Assembly: GCF_003993795.1 (NCBI RefSeq)
Contig: NZ_RWKV01000008.1
Span: 1,364,001-1,428,000 of the forward strand
Origin: Aquabacter cavernae
GTDB lineage: Bacteria > Pseudomonadota > Alphaproteobacteria > Rhizobiales > Xanthobacteraceae
Direction of reading: 5' to 3'
Length of the DNA: 64,000 nt
A model generated the notes under the pieces. That model saw only the letters and a list, made by a program, of their open reading frames with translations. It was not told the DNA's origin and searched no databases. Numbering within the stretch: position 1 is the first letter of the stretch; each line of letters opens with the position of its first letter. Position numbers and translations under genes: made by a program. Below are positions 51,181-59,802 of this stretch, one piece after another.

Positions 51181-54100
51181 TCAGAGCGCGCGGGTGGCGG
51201 TGGCCCACGCGCCAGGGCCGATGGCGGCGGAGAGCTGCGCCACGCGGAAGGCGAGCGCGGTGCGCGGCGTGCCGAAGTCCGCCACTTCCTGGCTGGCCGC
51301 ATAGGTGAGCGTGGGCGTGGAGACCTCGAAGTCCCGGCGCACGCTCGCCCCGTCCAATATCTCCACGCGATAGGCTTCCAGCGCCTCGCCAAGCGGCGCG
51401 TCCAGCGCGTCCCAGTCGCCATCCGTGCGCGTCCGCCGCACCCAGGAGAGGAGGATGTCCCCGCCCGTTCGCCGCGCCTTCAGATGCACCGGCGCAAGCG
51501 GCGTGAGGGCGCGCCCGCCCACGGTGCCGGACACTTCGCGCACCGCCGTGTCGCCATGGTCGCGATCGGCCCGGCCCACGCGGAAGGTGAAGCTGCGGCC
51601 ATAGGATGAGAGGCCGGCAGCGCCCACCGCCAGGTTCCGGTCCAGCAGGACGAGGCGCGTGCCGGAGGGCCAGGACGCGGCCCCCGCCGCCTCCGTGCCC
51701 GCCTGTCCGCGCAGCAGGCCGGTGAGGGCATAGATGCCGGTCTCGAGCAGTTCGGCGTCCAGGAACTGGATGATCTCCGGCGCCCGCCCCTCCCCCACCA
51801 GGGCCAGGGCATTGGCGCCGTCCAGCACCTGCGCCTCCCCCGCCCCCATGAGCAGGCCGCCTTCGAGGCGCACCACGAGGCGCGTGGAGCGATCGAACCG
51901 CCAGAGCGGACCGGGGGGAAGATCCTCCAGCGTCTGGCCCAGCGTGGCGGGTGCCCCCAGCGCGGCCACCGCCTCGAAGCTGGCGCCATCCGCCGAGCGC
52001 CACAGGGCCAGCGTGCCGGGCCAGGGCGCGGCGAAGGCCGCCACATGCAACAGGGGAACGGGGTCGGCAGCTTCCAGCAAGGGCAGGTCCAGCAGCAGCA
52101 CGTCCGGCGGACCGGACGGCTCCGGCAGGAGGATGCGGCCGGGCTCCGAAACCCGCTGGGCGGTCTCGAACACCTCCGGCTCGATGGAGCGGGCGGTGAC
52201 GGCCCGCGCTTCCGCCTCCTCGATGCGGGTGATCTCAAGAAGCCGCGCGCGGCCGCCCGCCGTCAGCTCCACGATGTCGCCGGGCACCAAAGCGAGCCGG
52301 GAGGGCGGCAGGGCGAAGGTGGCGGTCTCGCGCGCAGCCCACAGATCCTGCAGCCAGACATCCGCCGCCCGCCCCATGACGGCCGGCGGGGCCACCACCG
52401 GCACCTGCGCGTTGGAGACGTGGCGGCTCGGCCCCGGTAGGCGGCGGGAGGCGACGGTGGCGGTGCGATAATCGGCGCCGGGATCGGTGAAGGTGATGCC
52501 CACCTCCAGAGGCAGTTCGCTCTCCTGCCCGCGCACCAGGGAGAGCGGCGCGCGGTCCTCCTCCAGCACGAGGTCATCCTCTTGGATCTCGGCCGCGACG
52601 CGCCCGCCGCGCGCGGAAAACACCATGAGCCCGTCTTCCTCCCGCGCCTCGAAGGCAAAGGCGCGGGCGAGCGGCTCCAGCGCGGCGCGGGCGGACATGG
52701 GGCGATCCACCACATAGCCGTCCACCACGCCGGGAATGCCGGACGCATCCGCGTCCTCCACCCCATGGTCGGCGCACAAGGCGGCGACGAGATCGCCCAG
52801 CGGCGCGGCGCCGAGCCGCCCGTTCAGCCAATGGCCCGTCTCCCAGTTCGCTCCGTCCGCCCACACGGAGGTGGCGAGCGGGAATTCGGGATAGGGCCGG
52901 GCATCCCAGGTCCACAGGAACACGCAGCCCGGCTCCACCATGCGCCCGCCATAGACAGGCGCGGCCGGATTGTCCGCCTCCCCCGCCCCGGCGGCGGGCT
53001 CGAAGGTGGAGAGCACCGCCTCCAGCATGCGGCGCTGGACGAAATCGTCGCGCCGCGCATTGGAGAAAGGCGGGTAGCCGCTCTCAGTGGATTTGGGATC
53101 CGGAAACACGCTCGGCCGGTTCGGCCCCTTGTCCACGGCGGGGCAACCCGCCTCCATGAGGCGGATGGGCTTGGAGCCGGGCACCCAGGCGCTGGGCAAG
53201 GCGGACCGCACGCCGCCGGGCCGCGGAAGATGCACCCGCGACCACCAGTTCCAGAGGTCCTTCTGGCGATGGATCCAGGGCTCGCCATAGGCCCCGTCCG
53301 TGATGGGCACGCGCGCCTGCGCGGCCCGTGCGGCATCGTCGGGATAATACCAGTCGAACGCCTCCCCGCTCCGCAGGCGGGACTTCAGATAGGTGGGATC
53401 GTGGATGGCGGGGGCCTCGCCGGCATCGAGATGTGCGGTGCCGTCGCGCCAGTCGGAGAGCGGCGGGTAATAGTCGATGCCCACGAAATCCACGGCGGGC
53501 GATCCCCACAGGAGATCGAGGGGAAAGGCGACGCTTCCGTCCGCGAAGACCTGCGCGCCATATTCGGTCCAGTCCGCCCCGTAGGACACCTTGGTGCCGG
53601 CACCGAGAATGGTCTTCACGTTCGCCGCAAGGATGGCGAGGTTGGTGGCGCCGGGAAAGCCGCCGTCCGGCCCGCGCACCCGCGTGAGCGCGGCGAATTC
53701 CGAGCCCACGAGGAACGCCTCCACCCCGCCCGCCAGCTCCGCCAGATGGGCGTAATGCAGCACCATGCGGCGATAGCTCCATTCCGCCGGGCCGCCATAG
53801 AGCACATGGCCGGAGGCGGAGGAGAAATGAGCAGGCTGCGCGGCCCCGAAGAAGGCCGTCACCTGCGCCGCCGCTCCCGATGCCCCATCCGGGCTCCCCG
53901 CGCGGCCCGGCGCGGGGTCGCAGGTGATGCGCCCGCGCCAGGGATAAGCGGGCTGGCTCGCCGCGCCGGTCCAGGGGTCGGGCCGCCCGCTGCCGGGGGG
54001 CACGTCCATCATCAGGAAGGGGTTCAGCGTCACCTTCAGCCCGCGCGCCTTGAGCGCCGAGATGGCCGCCACCACGCTGGCGTCGGAGGGCGTTCCGCCA

Positions 54101-55095
54101 TAGGCGGCGCGGCCCTCATGGCGGCTGGTGGGCTGGGCGAGAAGGCGCGTGAGGCCGCTCACCATCCAGGTGGCGGGCACGGTGAGCTTCTCCACCAAAT
54201 CCACCTTGGGCCGCACCGTGCAGGCCCCGGCCCGCAAATCGTCGCCGAACCAGGACACCACCAGCGACACCCGCTCCAGGTTCGGGCAGGCGGCGAGCAG
54301 CTGGTCGATGGAGGCGGAAAAGTCACTGCCGGCGGTGCGTACATGGCGGTTCTCGGCGGCATAGGCCCCCGGCCCCACCACGCGCTGCACCTCGGCGGGC
54401 TCGTATCCGAACTCGGTGGCGCCGGGAATGAGCGTCACCGCCTTCACGCTGCGCTCCAGCGCGCCGACGCTGCGCTCCACCTCCGCCGTGATCTGCGGCA
54501 CGCGATTGCCGAACTTGGCCAGCGGCAGGCGCTCGAACACCAGATAGGCGACCCCGCGATAGGCAGGCGCCTCGGTGGCGCCTTGCTTGGCGGCGATCCA
54601 GGGATCGGGCAATTGCCCCTCGATGCCCAGATGCGCGCGCACCGTGGCGCCCGCGCGGTCGAACGGCTTGCCGTCCGCCCAGATGCGGCCGATGCGCGTC
54701 ACCGGCCCCTCGCACAGGGCCACCGCGAAGGAGGCGTAGTAGGCATAGCTCACCGTAGTGGTGGTGGCGGTGCGTGCCGCGCGCCCGCCCTTGCCGCCGG
54801 TGGATTGCACCTGCGTGGACACCACCTCCTCCAGCCGCGTCGCCCAGATGACCTCGCCCGGCAGGCGCGCGCGGCCATAGAGGCGGGGCACGGGCGCGCC
54901 CGCATTGGAGGTCATCACGTCGAGGTCCGCGAGGCGCGGGCCCTCCACCACGCGGCTGCGCCCGCCGCCCGAAAGGGCCGCATCCGCGCTCGCCCCGCCC
55001 AGCGCACCCAGCGCACGGCCGGCCAGCGCCCCCACGGGGCCGAACAGGGCCCCGCCCGCGAGCGAGCCCGCCGCACCGAGAAGCAGCGTCGCCAT
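51181..55095 (-). CDS. GTA baseplate megatron protein (gp15-like, TIM-barrel domain)
   Basis: 1304 aa, the largest protein of the particle. The first 40 residues are Gly/Ala-rich and hydrophobic (LLLGAAGSLAGGALFGPVGALAGRALG). A domain starting LADLDVMTSNAGAPVPRLYGRARLPGEVIWATRLEE matches phage tail proteins of the gpJ/tip class. Residues about 400-740 look like the TIM-barrel glycoside-hydrolase-like module (YFGAAQPAHF, LVGSEFAALTRVRGP, VDFVGIDYYPPLSDWRDG, LMEAGCPAVDKGPNRPSVF). The C-terminal part is beta-rich, with fibronectin-like segments near the end. It should form the tail tip that touches the recipient envelope. Confidence 0.9.
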   Translation of the reverse strand: MATLLLGAAGSLAGGALFGPVGALAGRALGALGGASADAALSGGGRSRVVEGPRLADLDVMTSNAGAPVPRLYGRARLPGEVIWATRLEEVVSTQVQSTGGKGGRAARTATTTTVSYAYYASFAVALCEGPVTRIGRIWADGKPFDRAGATVRAHLGIEGQLPDPWIAAKQGATEAPAYRGVAYLVFERLPLAKFGNRVPQITAEVERSVGALERSVKAVTLIPGATEFGYEPAEVQRVVGPGAYAAENRHVRTAGSDFSASIDQLLAACPNLERVSLVVSWFGDDLRAGACTVRPKVDLVEKLTVPATWMVSGLTRLLAQPTSRHEGRAAYGGTPSDASVVAAISALKARGLKVTLNPFLMMDVPPGSGRPDPWTGAASQPAYPWRGRITCDPAPGRAGSPDGASGAAAQVTAFFGAAQPAHFSSASGHVLYGGPAEWSYRRMVLHYAHLAELAGGVEAFLVGSEFAALTRVRGPDGGFPGATNLAILAANVKTILGAGTKVSYGADWTEYGAQVFADGSVAFPLDLLWGSPAVDFVGIDYYPPLSDWRDGTAHLDAGEAPAIHDPTYLKSRLRSGEAFDWYYPDDAARAAQARVPITDGAYGEPWIHRQKDLWNWWSRVHLPRPGGVRSALPSAWVPGSKPIRLMEAGCPAVDKGPNRPSVFPDPKSTESGYPPFSNARRDDFVQRRMLEAVLSTFEPAAGAGEADNPAAPVYGGRMVEPGCVFLWTWDARPYPEFPLATSVWADGANWETGHWLNGRLGAAPLGDLVAALCADHGVEDADASGIPGVVDGYVVDRPMSARAALEPLARAFAFEAREEDGLMVFSARGGRVAAEIQEDDLVLEEDRAPLSLVRGQESELPLEVGITFTDPGADYRTATVASRRLPGPSRHVSNAQVPVVAPPAVMGRAADVWLQDLWAARETATFALPPSRLALVPGDIVELTAGGRARLLEITRIEEAEARAVTARSIEPEVFETAQRVSEPGRILLPEPSGPPDVLLLDLPLLEAADPVPLLHVAAFAAPWPGTLALWRSADGASFEAVAALGAPATLGQTLEDLPPGPLWRFDRSTRLVVRLEGGLLMGAGEAQVLDGANALALVGEGRAPEIIQFLDAELLETGIYALTGLLRGQAGTEAAGAASWPSGTRLVLLDRNLAVGAAGLSSYGRSFTFRVGRADRDHGDTAVREVSGTVGGRALTPLAPVHLKARRTGGDILLSWVRRTRTDGDWDALDAPLGEALEAYRVEILDGASVRRDFEVSTPTLTYAASQEVADFGTPRTALAFRVAQLSAAIGPGAWATATRAL

Positions 55096-55125
55096 GAACG
55101 TCTCCGATGTGTTTTGGGAAGGGTC

Positions 55126-55560
55126 TCAGGCGCCCGGAAAGGCAAAGGCGAAGGCGAGGCGGCGGTGCCACCAGGGGGCAAGGTCCCCCTCGCACACGCA
55201 GGCCCCGTCATAGGCATGGATCATCCGCGCGGGCGCGCTGAGGATGGCGGCATGCTTGGCGGGCAGATGGGCGCGGAAGCGGAACAGCAGCACGTCGCCC
55301 GGCGCGGCCTCTTCCAGCGGCACCGCACGCATGTGGCGCAGGGCGGTGAGGGCCAGGGTCTCCGCACGCCCGGCCTCGGCCCAATCGGGCGCATAAGGGG
55401 CAAGCGCCTCCGGCTCCGGCCCCACCACGGCGCGCCACACGCCGCGCACCAGGCCCAGGCAGTCCGCCCCCGCCCCGCGCACGGAGGCGCGGTGCAGATA
55501 GGGCGTGCCGATCCAGCCCCGCGCCTCGGCCACGATGGCGGCCCGCACGGTCGCGCTCAT
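55126..55560 (-). CDS. NlpC/P60 peptidase of the GTA tail (gp14-like)
   Basis: 144 aa. The catalytic Cys34 is in GADCLGLVRG and the His103 in AKHAAILSAP, with a third polar residue in MIHAYDG. This is the small phage cell-wall peptidase carried in the tail tip; it should cut peptidoglycan of the recipient so DNA can enter. It overlaps the DUF2163 gene by four bases and ends 30 bp before the megatron start. Confidence 0.9.
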   Translation of the reverse strand: MSATVRAAIVAEARGWIGTPYLHRASVRGAGADCLGLVRGVWRAVVGPEPEALAPYAPDWAEAGRAETLALTALRHMRAVPLEEAAPGDVLLFRFRAHLPAKHAAILSAPARMIHAYDGACVCEGDLAPWWHRRLAFAFAFPGA

Positions 55561-56435
55561 GCGAGCACCGAGCCGTCGTTTCCGCCCTCGCCGGGCACGG
55601 CGATGGAGACCACGAAATCATTGCCCGGCATATGCGGGAAGCCGCGGAAATTGACGGTGTTGGCGAAGCGGTCGCGGCAGGTGGAGAAGCGCTTGTCGCA
55701 GCCCGCGATCACCACCAGTCCGTCGCCCGCCAGGACGGGCTCGGGCGGGCGCTGCCAAAGCTGGAGCACGCCTGCCGCATGGTGCTTCACCTTGGTGGCG
55801 AAGCCCACATTGGCGCCGGAGGAAAAGCGCACATGCCCGTCCGCGAAGGTGCCGTCCGCGTATCCCGCAATGCCGTCCACCGCGAGCAGCAGCGCCCCGC
55901 GCACCTGCGCCACGACAGCGCTCGCGCGGCGCTCCGGCCGGTCGAGATCGACGCCGCAGCGGGCATCGCCGAAATCGGCGTCGCACGGCGCCCCGAACAG
56001 GCGCCCGCGCGTCTCGTTCAGCGCATCGGCGGGGCCGCGCAGCTCGGCCACGAACGCCCCGCCCTCGCGCCGCACCTCGCCGATGGTGCCCCGGCGCAGC
56101 AGCATGTGATTGAGCGGGTTCGACCAGTCGATGAGAAGCTGGTCCACCCCCGCGCCGTCATACTGCCCGGCGGCCAGATCCGCCTCTTCCAGCGTGGCGG
56201 CGCCGAGCGCGCCGGACAGCTCCAGCCCGGTCACGCCCAGGCCCTGCGCCAGCACGCTTTCGCTGCCCTGGACGCCCGACCCCGCCACGAAGGCGAGGCC
56301 GTCCACGACGAGGTCGCGATCATGGTCGGTGAAGCCCATCACCTGCCCGTCGCGGCGGGTCACGCGCCAGCCGTGGCACAAGGTGGTGACGCCGCTCTCC
56401 AGCATGGCCTGGAGGGCACCGGGAACCTGTCTCAT
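55557..56435 (-). CDS. DUF2163 baseplate hub protein (gp13-like)
   Basis: 292 aa. The N-terminal MLESGVTTLCHGWRVTRRDGQVMGFTDHDRDL and the C-terminal module with FSTCRDRFANTVNFRGFPHMPGND are the two DUF2163 signatures. Four Cys (151, 160, 246, 253) lie in FGAPCDADFGDARC and GCDKRFSTC; in the RcGTA structure the hub protein is, as I recall, an iron-sulfur protein, and these are the likely ligands. It links the distal tail protein to the megatron. Confidence 0.9.
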   Translation of the reverse strand: MRQVPGALQAMLESGVTTLCHGWRVTRRDGQVMGFTDHDRDLVVDGLAFVAGSGVQGSESVLAQGLGVTGLELSGALGAATLEEADLAAGQYDGAGVDQLLIDWSNPLNHMLLRRGTIGEVRREGGAFVAELRGPADALNETRGRLFGAPCDADFGDARCGVDLDRPERRASAVVAQVRGALLLAVDGIAGYADGTFADGHVRFSSGANVGFATKVKHHAAGVLQLWQRPPEPVLAGDGLVVIAGCDKRFSTCRDRFANTVNFRGFPHMPGNDFVVSIAVPGEGGNDGSVLA

Positions 56436-56465
56436 GATATGTCTCCTCGCCAGCGGACCGCGCGC

Positions 56466-57107
56466 TCAAAGGCGGATCTCGACGATGGGAATGCGGGGGA
56501 TCTCGCCCGCCGCGAAGGCGGTGAGATTCACCTCCAGGAAATCGGTGTCGAAGCGCACGGGAACATCGAACAGGAAGCCCGCGCGCACCGCCGCGCCGGC
56601 GGGCGGACGGTGGCCCGGCAGGAAGGTGACGCGCCCCTGCGCGGCGTCCACCGCGAAGTGGGTGCCTTCGACCTTCTCCACGGAGGCGACGCTCACCTTG
56701 ACGCTGCCCGACACCGGCTTGCCGATGGCCCGCACATAGGGCGCGTGAAGGCCGCCATAGGTCTTCGCCAGGGGGAAGACGGAGCGGCTTCCATCGCCGG
56801 TTCCGATGAGTTGGTCGAGGGCGGTGGGCGCGACGCCGGGCGGGCCGGAGGAATGGTCCAGACGATCCCGCCAGCGGAAGCCGTAAAGGCGTCCGCGACG
56901 CTCCTCGAAAAAGGCCACCACGGCACTCAAGGCGGCGAGGCTTTTGACCCCGTATCCGGCATCGAATCGGCGCCGCGAATCAGCGCGCCGCGCATTGCGT
57001 TCCTCCCGCCCCGAGACGCTGGTGACCACCTCGGTGAGGCGCTCCGGTCCGCCCGATGCACCCAAAGCGACATCGAGAGGAAACAGAATTTCATGAAAGG
57101 CGGGCAT
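56466..57107 (-). CDS. DUF2460 distal tail protein (gp12-like)
   Basis: 213 aa. F-H-EI-FP-DVALGASGGPERLTEV at the N-terminus, RRRFDAGYGVKSLAALSAVVAFFEERRGRLYGFRWRDRLDHSSG in the middle, and RFDTDFLEVNL near the end define DUF2460. It forms the ring at the distal end of the tail tube. CAGGAG lies upstream. The gene is cut off from the earlier tail genes by the oppositely oriented H1-like gene, so it probably needs its own promoter or long read-through. Confidence 0.9.
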   Translation of the reverse strand: MPAFHEILFPLDVALGASGGPERLTEVVTSVSGREERNARRADSRRRFDAGYGVKSLAALSAVVAFFEERRGRLYGFRWRDRLDHSSGPPGVAPTALDQLIGTGDGSRSVFPLAKTYGGLHAPYVRAIGKPVSGSVKVSVASVEKVEGTHFAVDAAQGRVTFLPGHRPPAGAAVRAGFLFDVPVRFDTDFLEVNLTAFAAGEIPRIPIVEIRL

Positions 57108-57216
57108 ATTCTTTATTCTCCTGTCAAAACTGCCTGCTTTTCAGTATCCGCCGGCTTGACATAGGTTAGCTGCGCGCTTTGACTTTCATCGCCTCGTCGA
57201 GGATGGAGCCTGTATC

Positions 57217-57942
57217 ATGGCCACGAAGCCCGAAAAGAAGCCTGCCGCTAAAGCGCCTGCGAAGGCTGCAGCGAAGGCGCCTGCAAAGCCGGCGGCGGCG
57301 GCCCCCAAGGCGCCCGTCAAGACTGCGGCGAAGGCCGCTCCCAAGGCCGTCGCGAAGGCCCCCGAGACGAAGGCTGAAGCAGCCCCCGCCCCGGCCCCCG
57401 CGAAGGCCGCGAAAGCCCCTGCCAAGACGGCTGCGAAGGCACCCGCCAAGGCTGCTGCCAAGCCGGCCGCGAAGCCCGCTGCGGCCCCCAAGGCCGAAGC
57501 GCCCAAGGCACCTGCGAAGGCGGCACCTGCGAAGGCGGCTCCCGCCAAGGCTGCCCCCGCGAAGGCCGCGGCTCCGAAGGCAGCTGCAAAGGCGTCCGCC
57601 GCTCCCAAGGCGGCCACTGCCAAGGCGCCCGTCGCCAAGCCTGCGGCGGCCCCGAAGGCTGCCGCACCCAAGGCTGCGGCCAAGCCCGCCGCTGCGAAGG
57701 CCCCCGCCAAGCCTGCCGAGGCGAAGGCACCGGCCAAGGCCGCCGCTCCCAAGGCTGCTGCGGCGCCCAAGGCGGCGGCTCCCAAGAAGCCCGCTGCCCC
57801 GAAGGCTGCCAAGCCCGCCGCCAAGGTGGAAGAGAAGCCCGCTGCTGCTCCCAAGCCCGCAGTTGCACCCAAGCCCGCCGCCGCGAAAGCTCCGGCGAAG
57901 GCCAAGGCGCCTGCTAAGGCAAAGGCGCCCGCCAAGAAGTGA
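57217..57942 (+). CDS. Histone H1-like Lys/Ala/Pro-rich protein
   Basis: 241 aa made almost only of Ala, Lys and Pro in AAPKA, APAKA and KAPAK units; no hydrophobic core is possible, so it is a disordered, very basic protein. Such H1/HctB-like proteins bind DNA in many bacteria. GGAG precedes the ATG, codons end mostly in G or C, and a strong terminator follows, all supporting expression on this strand. It lies on the opposite strand between the GTA tape measure and distal tail genes. A part in GTA DNA packaging or nucleoid compaction is a guess. The acidic content is low (a few Glu near residues 50 and 205). Confidence 0.8.
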   Translation: MATKPEKKPAAKAPAKAAAKAPAKPAAAAPKAPVKTAAKAAPKAVAKAPETKAEAAPAPAPAKAAKAPAKTAAKAPAKAAAKPAAKPAAAPKAEAPKAPAKAAPAKAAPAKAAPAKAAAPKAAAKASAAPKAATAKAPVAKPAAAPKAAAPKAAAKPAAAKAPAKPAEAKAPAKAAAPKAAAAPKAAAPKKPAAPKAAKPAAKVEEKPAAAPKPAVAPKPAAAKAPAKAKAPAKAKAPAKK

Positions 57943-57963
57943 TGCGCCTTCGCGCATGACCGG

Positions 57964-57988
57964 TGGCGGGCCTGCGGCCCGCCATTTT
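57964..57988 (+). terminator. Rho-independent terminator of the H1-like gene
   Basis: TGGCGGGCC-TGC-GGCCCGCCA, a perfect 9-bp stem, followed by TTTT, 22 bases after the stop codon. A smaller ATGCGC-CTTC-GCGCAT hairpin overlaps the stop. Confidence 0.85.
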
Positions 57989-58045
57989 CACACACGAGAT
58001 GCGGTGCCGGGCCTCGTTGCCCGGTGCGCCACGATCAATCCTGAC

Positions 58046-58079
58046 GCACCGCCGGGGCTCAAGCACCGCCGGCGCTCAA
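58046..58079. repeat. 17-bp tandem duplication
   Basis: Two head-to-tail copies of GCACCGCCGG(G/C)GCTCAA, one mismatch, in the 238-bp non-coding gap between the H1-like terminator and the tape-measure stop. Nothing else is recognisable there. Confidence 0.6.
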
Positions 58080-58180
58080 GTCATGGCCTGCATGGTGTTC
58101 CATCCATGCGCCTGCCGCTGGTTTCCGCCCTTCTGCGGCATCCCCGGTTCCGACCTCAAATCCGGCCACTCGCGGCGCTC

Positions 58181-58771
58181 TCACGCCCCCCGCTGGCCGC
58201 GCGCCACGGCGCGCGCCACGAGGCCGGACAGATAGGCTTCGGAGCGGCGGAAAGCGCCCGGATCCGGCGTCGTGACATTCACCACCACCGAGCCCCGCCC
58301 GGCCCCCGCCCCTTCCATGCGCACGCCCAGCGCGCCGTCCGCGCCGCGTGACAAAGGCAGGATGGCTTCCGCCCCCGCCTCGCCCATCAGCCCGGTGCCG
58401 GAGGCAAGCGGAAAATACGTGGGCGCGGCCACCACGCCCCCCTTTGCGAAGGGCTGCACGCGCCCCTGCGAGATCACGCCGCCATCGGCGAAGCCGGAGA
58501 GGCCGAGCACGCCGGAAAACAGGCTGGAAACGCCCTGCTCCACCGGCTTCAAGGCGAGGTTCAGCGCCATGGAGGAAAGGCGCTGGCCGATGTTCTCCAC
58601 CACGTCGCCCACATCCTTGCCCTTCACCGCCACGCCCGTGAAGGCATCGCCCAGCGTGGAGGCGAAGCCGCGCGCCAGCCGCTCGGCATCCGCGAGCTGC
58701 GTGCGGAAGGCGCGGGTGTCGGCGCCGATCTCCACCGAGACGCTGTCGATGGGCGCATCGAGGTTGGCCAT
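58181..58771 (-). CDS. GTA tail tape-measure protein, short (gp11-like)
   Basis: 196 aa. Starts MANLDAPIDSVSVEIGADTRAFRTQLADAERLARGFASTLGDAF and ends with the phage tape-measure signature FADGGVISQGRVQPFAKGGVVAAPTYFPLASGTGLMGEAGAEAILPLSRGADGALGV. GTA tape measures are known to be short, in keeping with the short tail. It is the last gene before the H1-like interruption. Confidence 0.9.
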   Translation of the reverse strand: MANLDAPIDSVSVEIGADTRAFRTQLADAERLARGFASTLGDAFTGVAVKGKDVGDVVENIGQRLSSMALNLALKPVEQGVSSLFSGVLGLSGFADGGVISQGRVQPFAKGGVVAAPTYFPLASGTGLMGEAGAEAILPLSRGADGALGVRMEGAGAGRGSVVVNVTTPDPGAFRRSEAYLSGLVARAVARGQRGA

Positions 58772-58796
58772 CAGAAGATCCTTTGAGATTTCGGCC

Positions 58797-58997
58797 TCAG
58801 GCCGTGTCGGGAAACCGCTGCAAGAGCGCGTCCAGCGCGGCGCGGTCGCAATGCGCGGCGCGCGCGCCGCTCCAGCCCAGCGCCGCCGACAATTCGCGCG
58901 GGGTCATGCGCCAGAAAGCGTCTGGAGACAGCCGCAGGAGGCCGAGGCCGGCATGCATGGCCGCGCCCCAGGGAAACGGGTCGGGCGCCCGCCTCAG
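58797..58997 (-). CDS. GTA tail assembly chaperone (gp10.1-like), apparent CTG start
   Basis: 66 aa if read from a CTG that overlaps the gp10 stop as CTGA. DPFPWGAAMHAGLGLLRLSPDAFWRMTPRELSAAL is the signature of the short phage tail assembly chaperone family (TIGR02216-like). No ATG, GTG or TTG lies in frame before the conserved FPW; the first ATG (58958) would remove it. AGGCAGG directly precedes the CTG. Translation may depend on coupling with gp10. The product should bind the tape measure during tail assembly. Confidence 0.75.
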   Translation of the reverse strand: MRRAPDPFPWGAAMHAGLGLLRLSPDAFWRMTPRELSAALGWSGARAAHCDRAALDALLQRFPDTA

Positions 58998-59350
58998 CCT
59001 GCCTGCGGCGACGGAGGGCGCGTGCCGTCTCCGCTCCCCTCCTCCATGCCGAAAGTGGCGGCGAGCAGCGCGTTGACGAGCCGCACGCAGCCCACCGCGC
59101 CGCCGTCCACCCGCATGGCCGCCACCTCCTCCGGCGTCACCGCCTCGCCCGCGCCGCGCAGGCCCGCGGCGAGCACCAGGGTCACGTCGCGCGCGCCAAG
59201 GCGCCCGGCGGAAAAGCGCTCGGCGAGCGCCATCAGATCGGCGGCGCCGAACGCCGCCTCCAGCTCGGCCAAAGCGCCGAGGGTGAGGACGAGGATGCGG
59301 CGGCGGCCATCGATGACCGCCTCCACCTCGCCGCGCCGGGAATTGACCAT
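58994..59350 (-). CDS. GTA gp10-like protein
   Basis: 118 aa: MVNSRRGEVEAVIDGRRRILVLTLGALAELEAAFGAADLMALAERFSAGRLGARDVTLVLAAGLRGAG, which matches the GTA-gp10 family of tail chaperone-like proteins. The ATG at 59350 has GGGAGG at good spacing and starts at the family consensus; a GTG at 59365 overlaps the upstream stop by GTGA and is an alternative. Confidence 0.85.
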   Translation of the reverse strand: MVNSRRGEVEAVIDGRRRILVLTLGALAELEAAFGAADLMALAERFSAGRLGARDVTLVLAAGLRGAGEAVTPEEVAAMRVDGGAVGCVRLVNALLAATFGMEEGSGDGTRPPSPQAG

Positions 59351-59361
59351 GGCCGCCTCCC

Positions 59362-59769
59362 TCACAGCGCCGCGAAGACGAGTTCGCCCGCGCTCTCCAA
59401 AGTGAGGTCGAAGGTCACCTCCCGGTCATGGTCGCCGCCCATCTCCAGAGCGGAGATCTGGAACGGGCCGGTGACGGTGCCGAAATCGGGGATCAGCACC
59501 TGCCAGGTCTTCAGCGTGCCGTCGAAGAAGGCGGTGCGCACCAGCGCGTCGGACGCCGCGTCCTTGAACACGCCGGAGCCGGAGACGCTGGCCCGCTTCA
59601 GGCCCGCCCCCGCCAGCAATTCGCGCCAGCGCCCGGACGAATCCGCATGGGTGGTGTCCACCGCCTGGGCATTGAAGGCGATGCGCCGCGAGCGCAGGCC
59701 CGCCACGGTCACATAGGACGATCCATCAAGGACCTTCAGCAGCAGGTCCTTGCCCTTCTGTATGGCCAT
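59362..59769 (-). CDS. GTA major tail tube protein (gp9-like, TP901-1 family)
   Basis: 135 aa: MAIQKGKDLLLKVLDG, then TVAGLRSRRIAFNAQAVDTTHADSSGRWRELLAGAGLKRASVSGSGVFKDAASDALVRTAFFDGTLKTWQVLIPDFGTVTGPFQISALEMGGDHD. This is the standard TP901-1-type tail tube protein, which stacks into hexameric rings. The length is normal. Confidence 0.93.
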   Translation of the reverse strand: MAIQKGKDLLLKVLDGSSYVTVAGLRSRRIAFNAQAVDTTHADSSGRWRELLAGAGLKRASVSGSGVFKDAASDALVRTAFFDGTLKTWQVLIPDFGTVTGPFQISALEMGGDHDREVTFDLTLESAGELVFAAL

Positions 59770-59802
59770 GAGGGCCTCCGTTTGAAGAGATGTGGGGAAA
59801 GG

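Noticed and set aside
52582-56109. A 1175-codon open frame on the plus strand across the megatron, NlpC/P60 and DUF2163 genes
   Set aside because: It is antisense to three well-identified GTA genes. Long antisense frames are expected in high-GC coding DNA, and its His/Gly/Arg-rich composition resembles no protein family.
57186-57995. A 269-codon Ala/Gly-rich minus-strand frame opposite the H1-like gene
   Set aside because: The plus strand has the ribosome site, G/C-ending codons and terminator; the minus frame is the complement of Lys/Ala/Pro codons.
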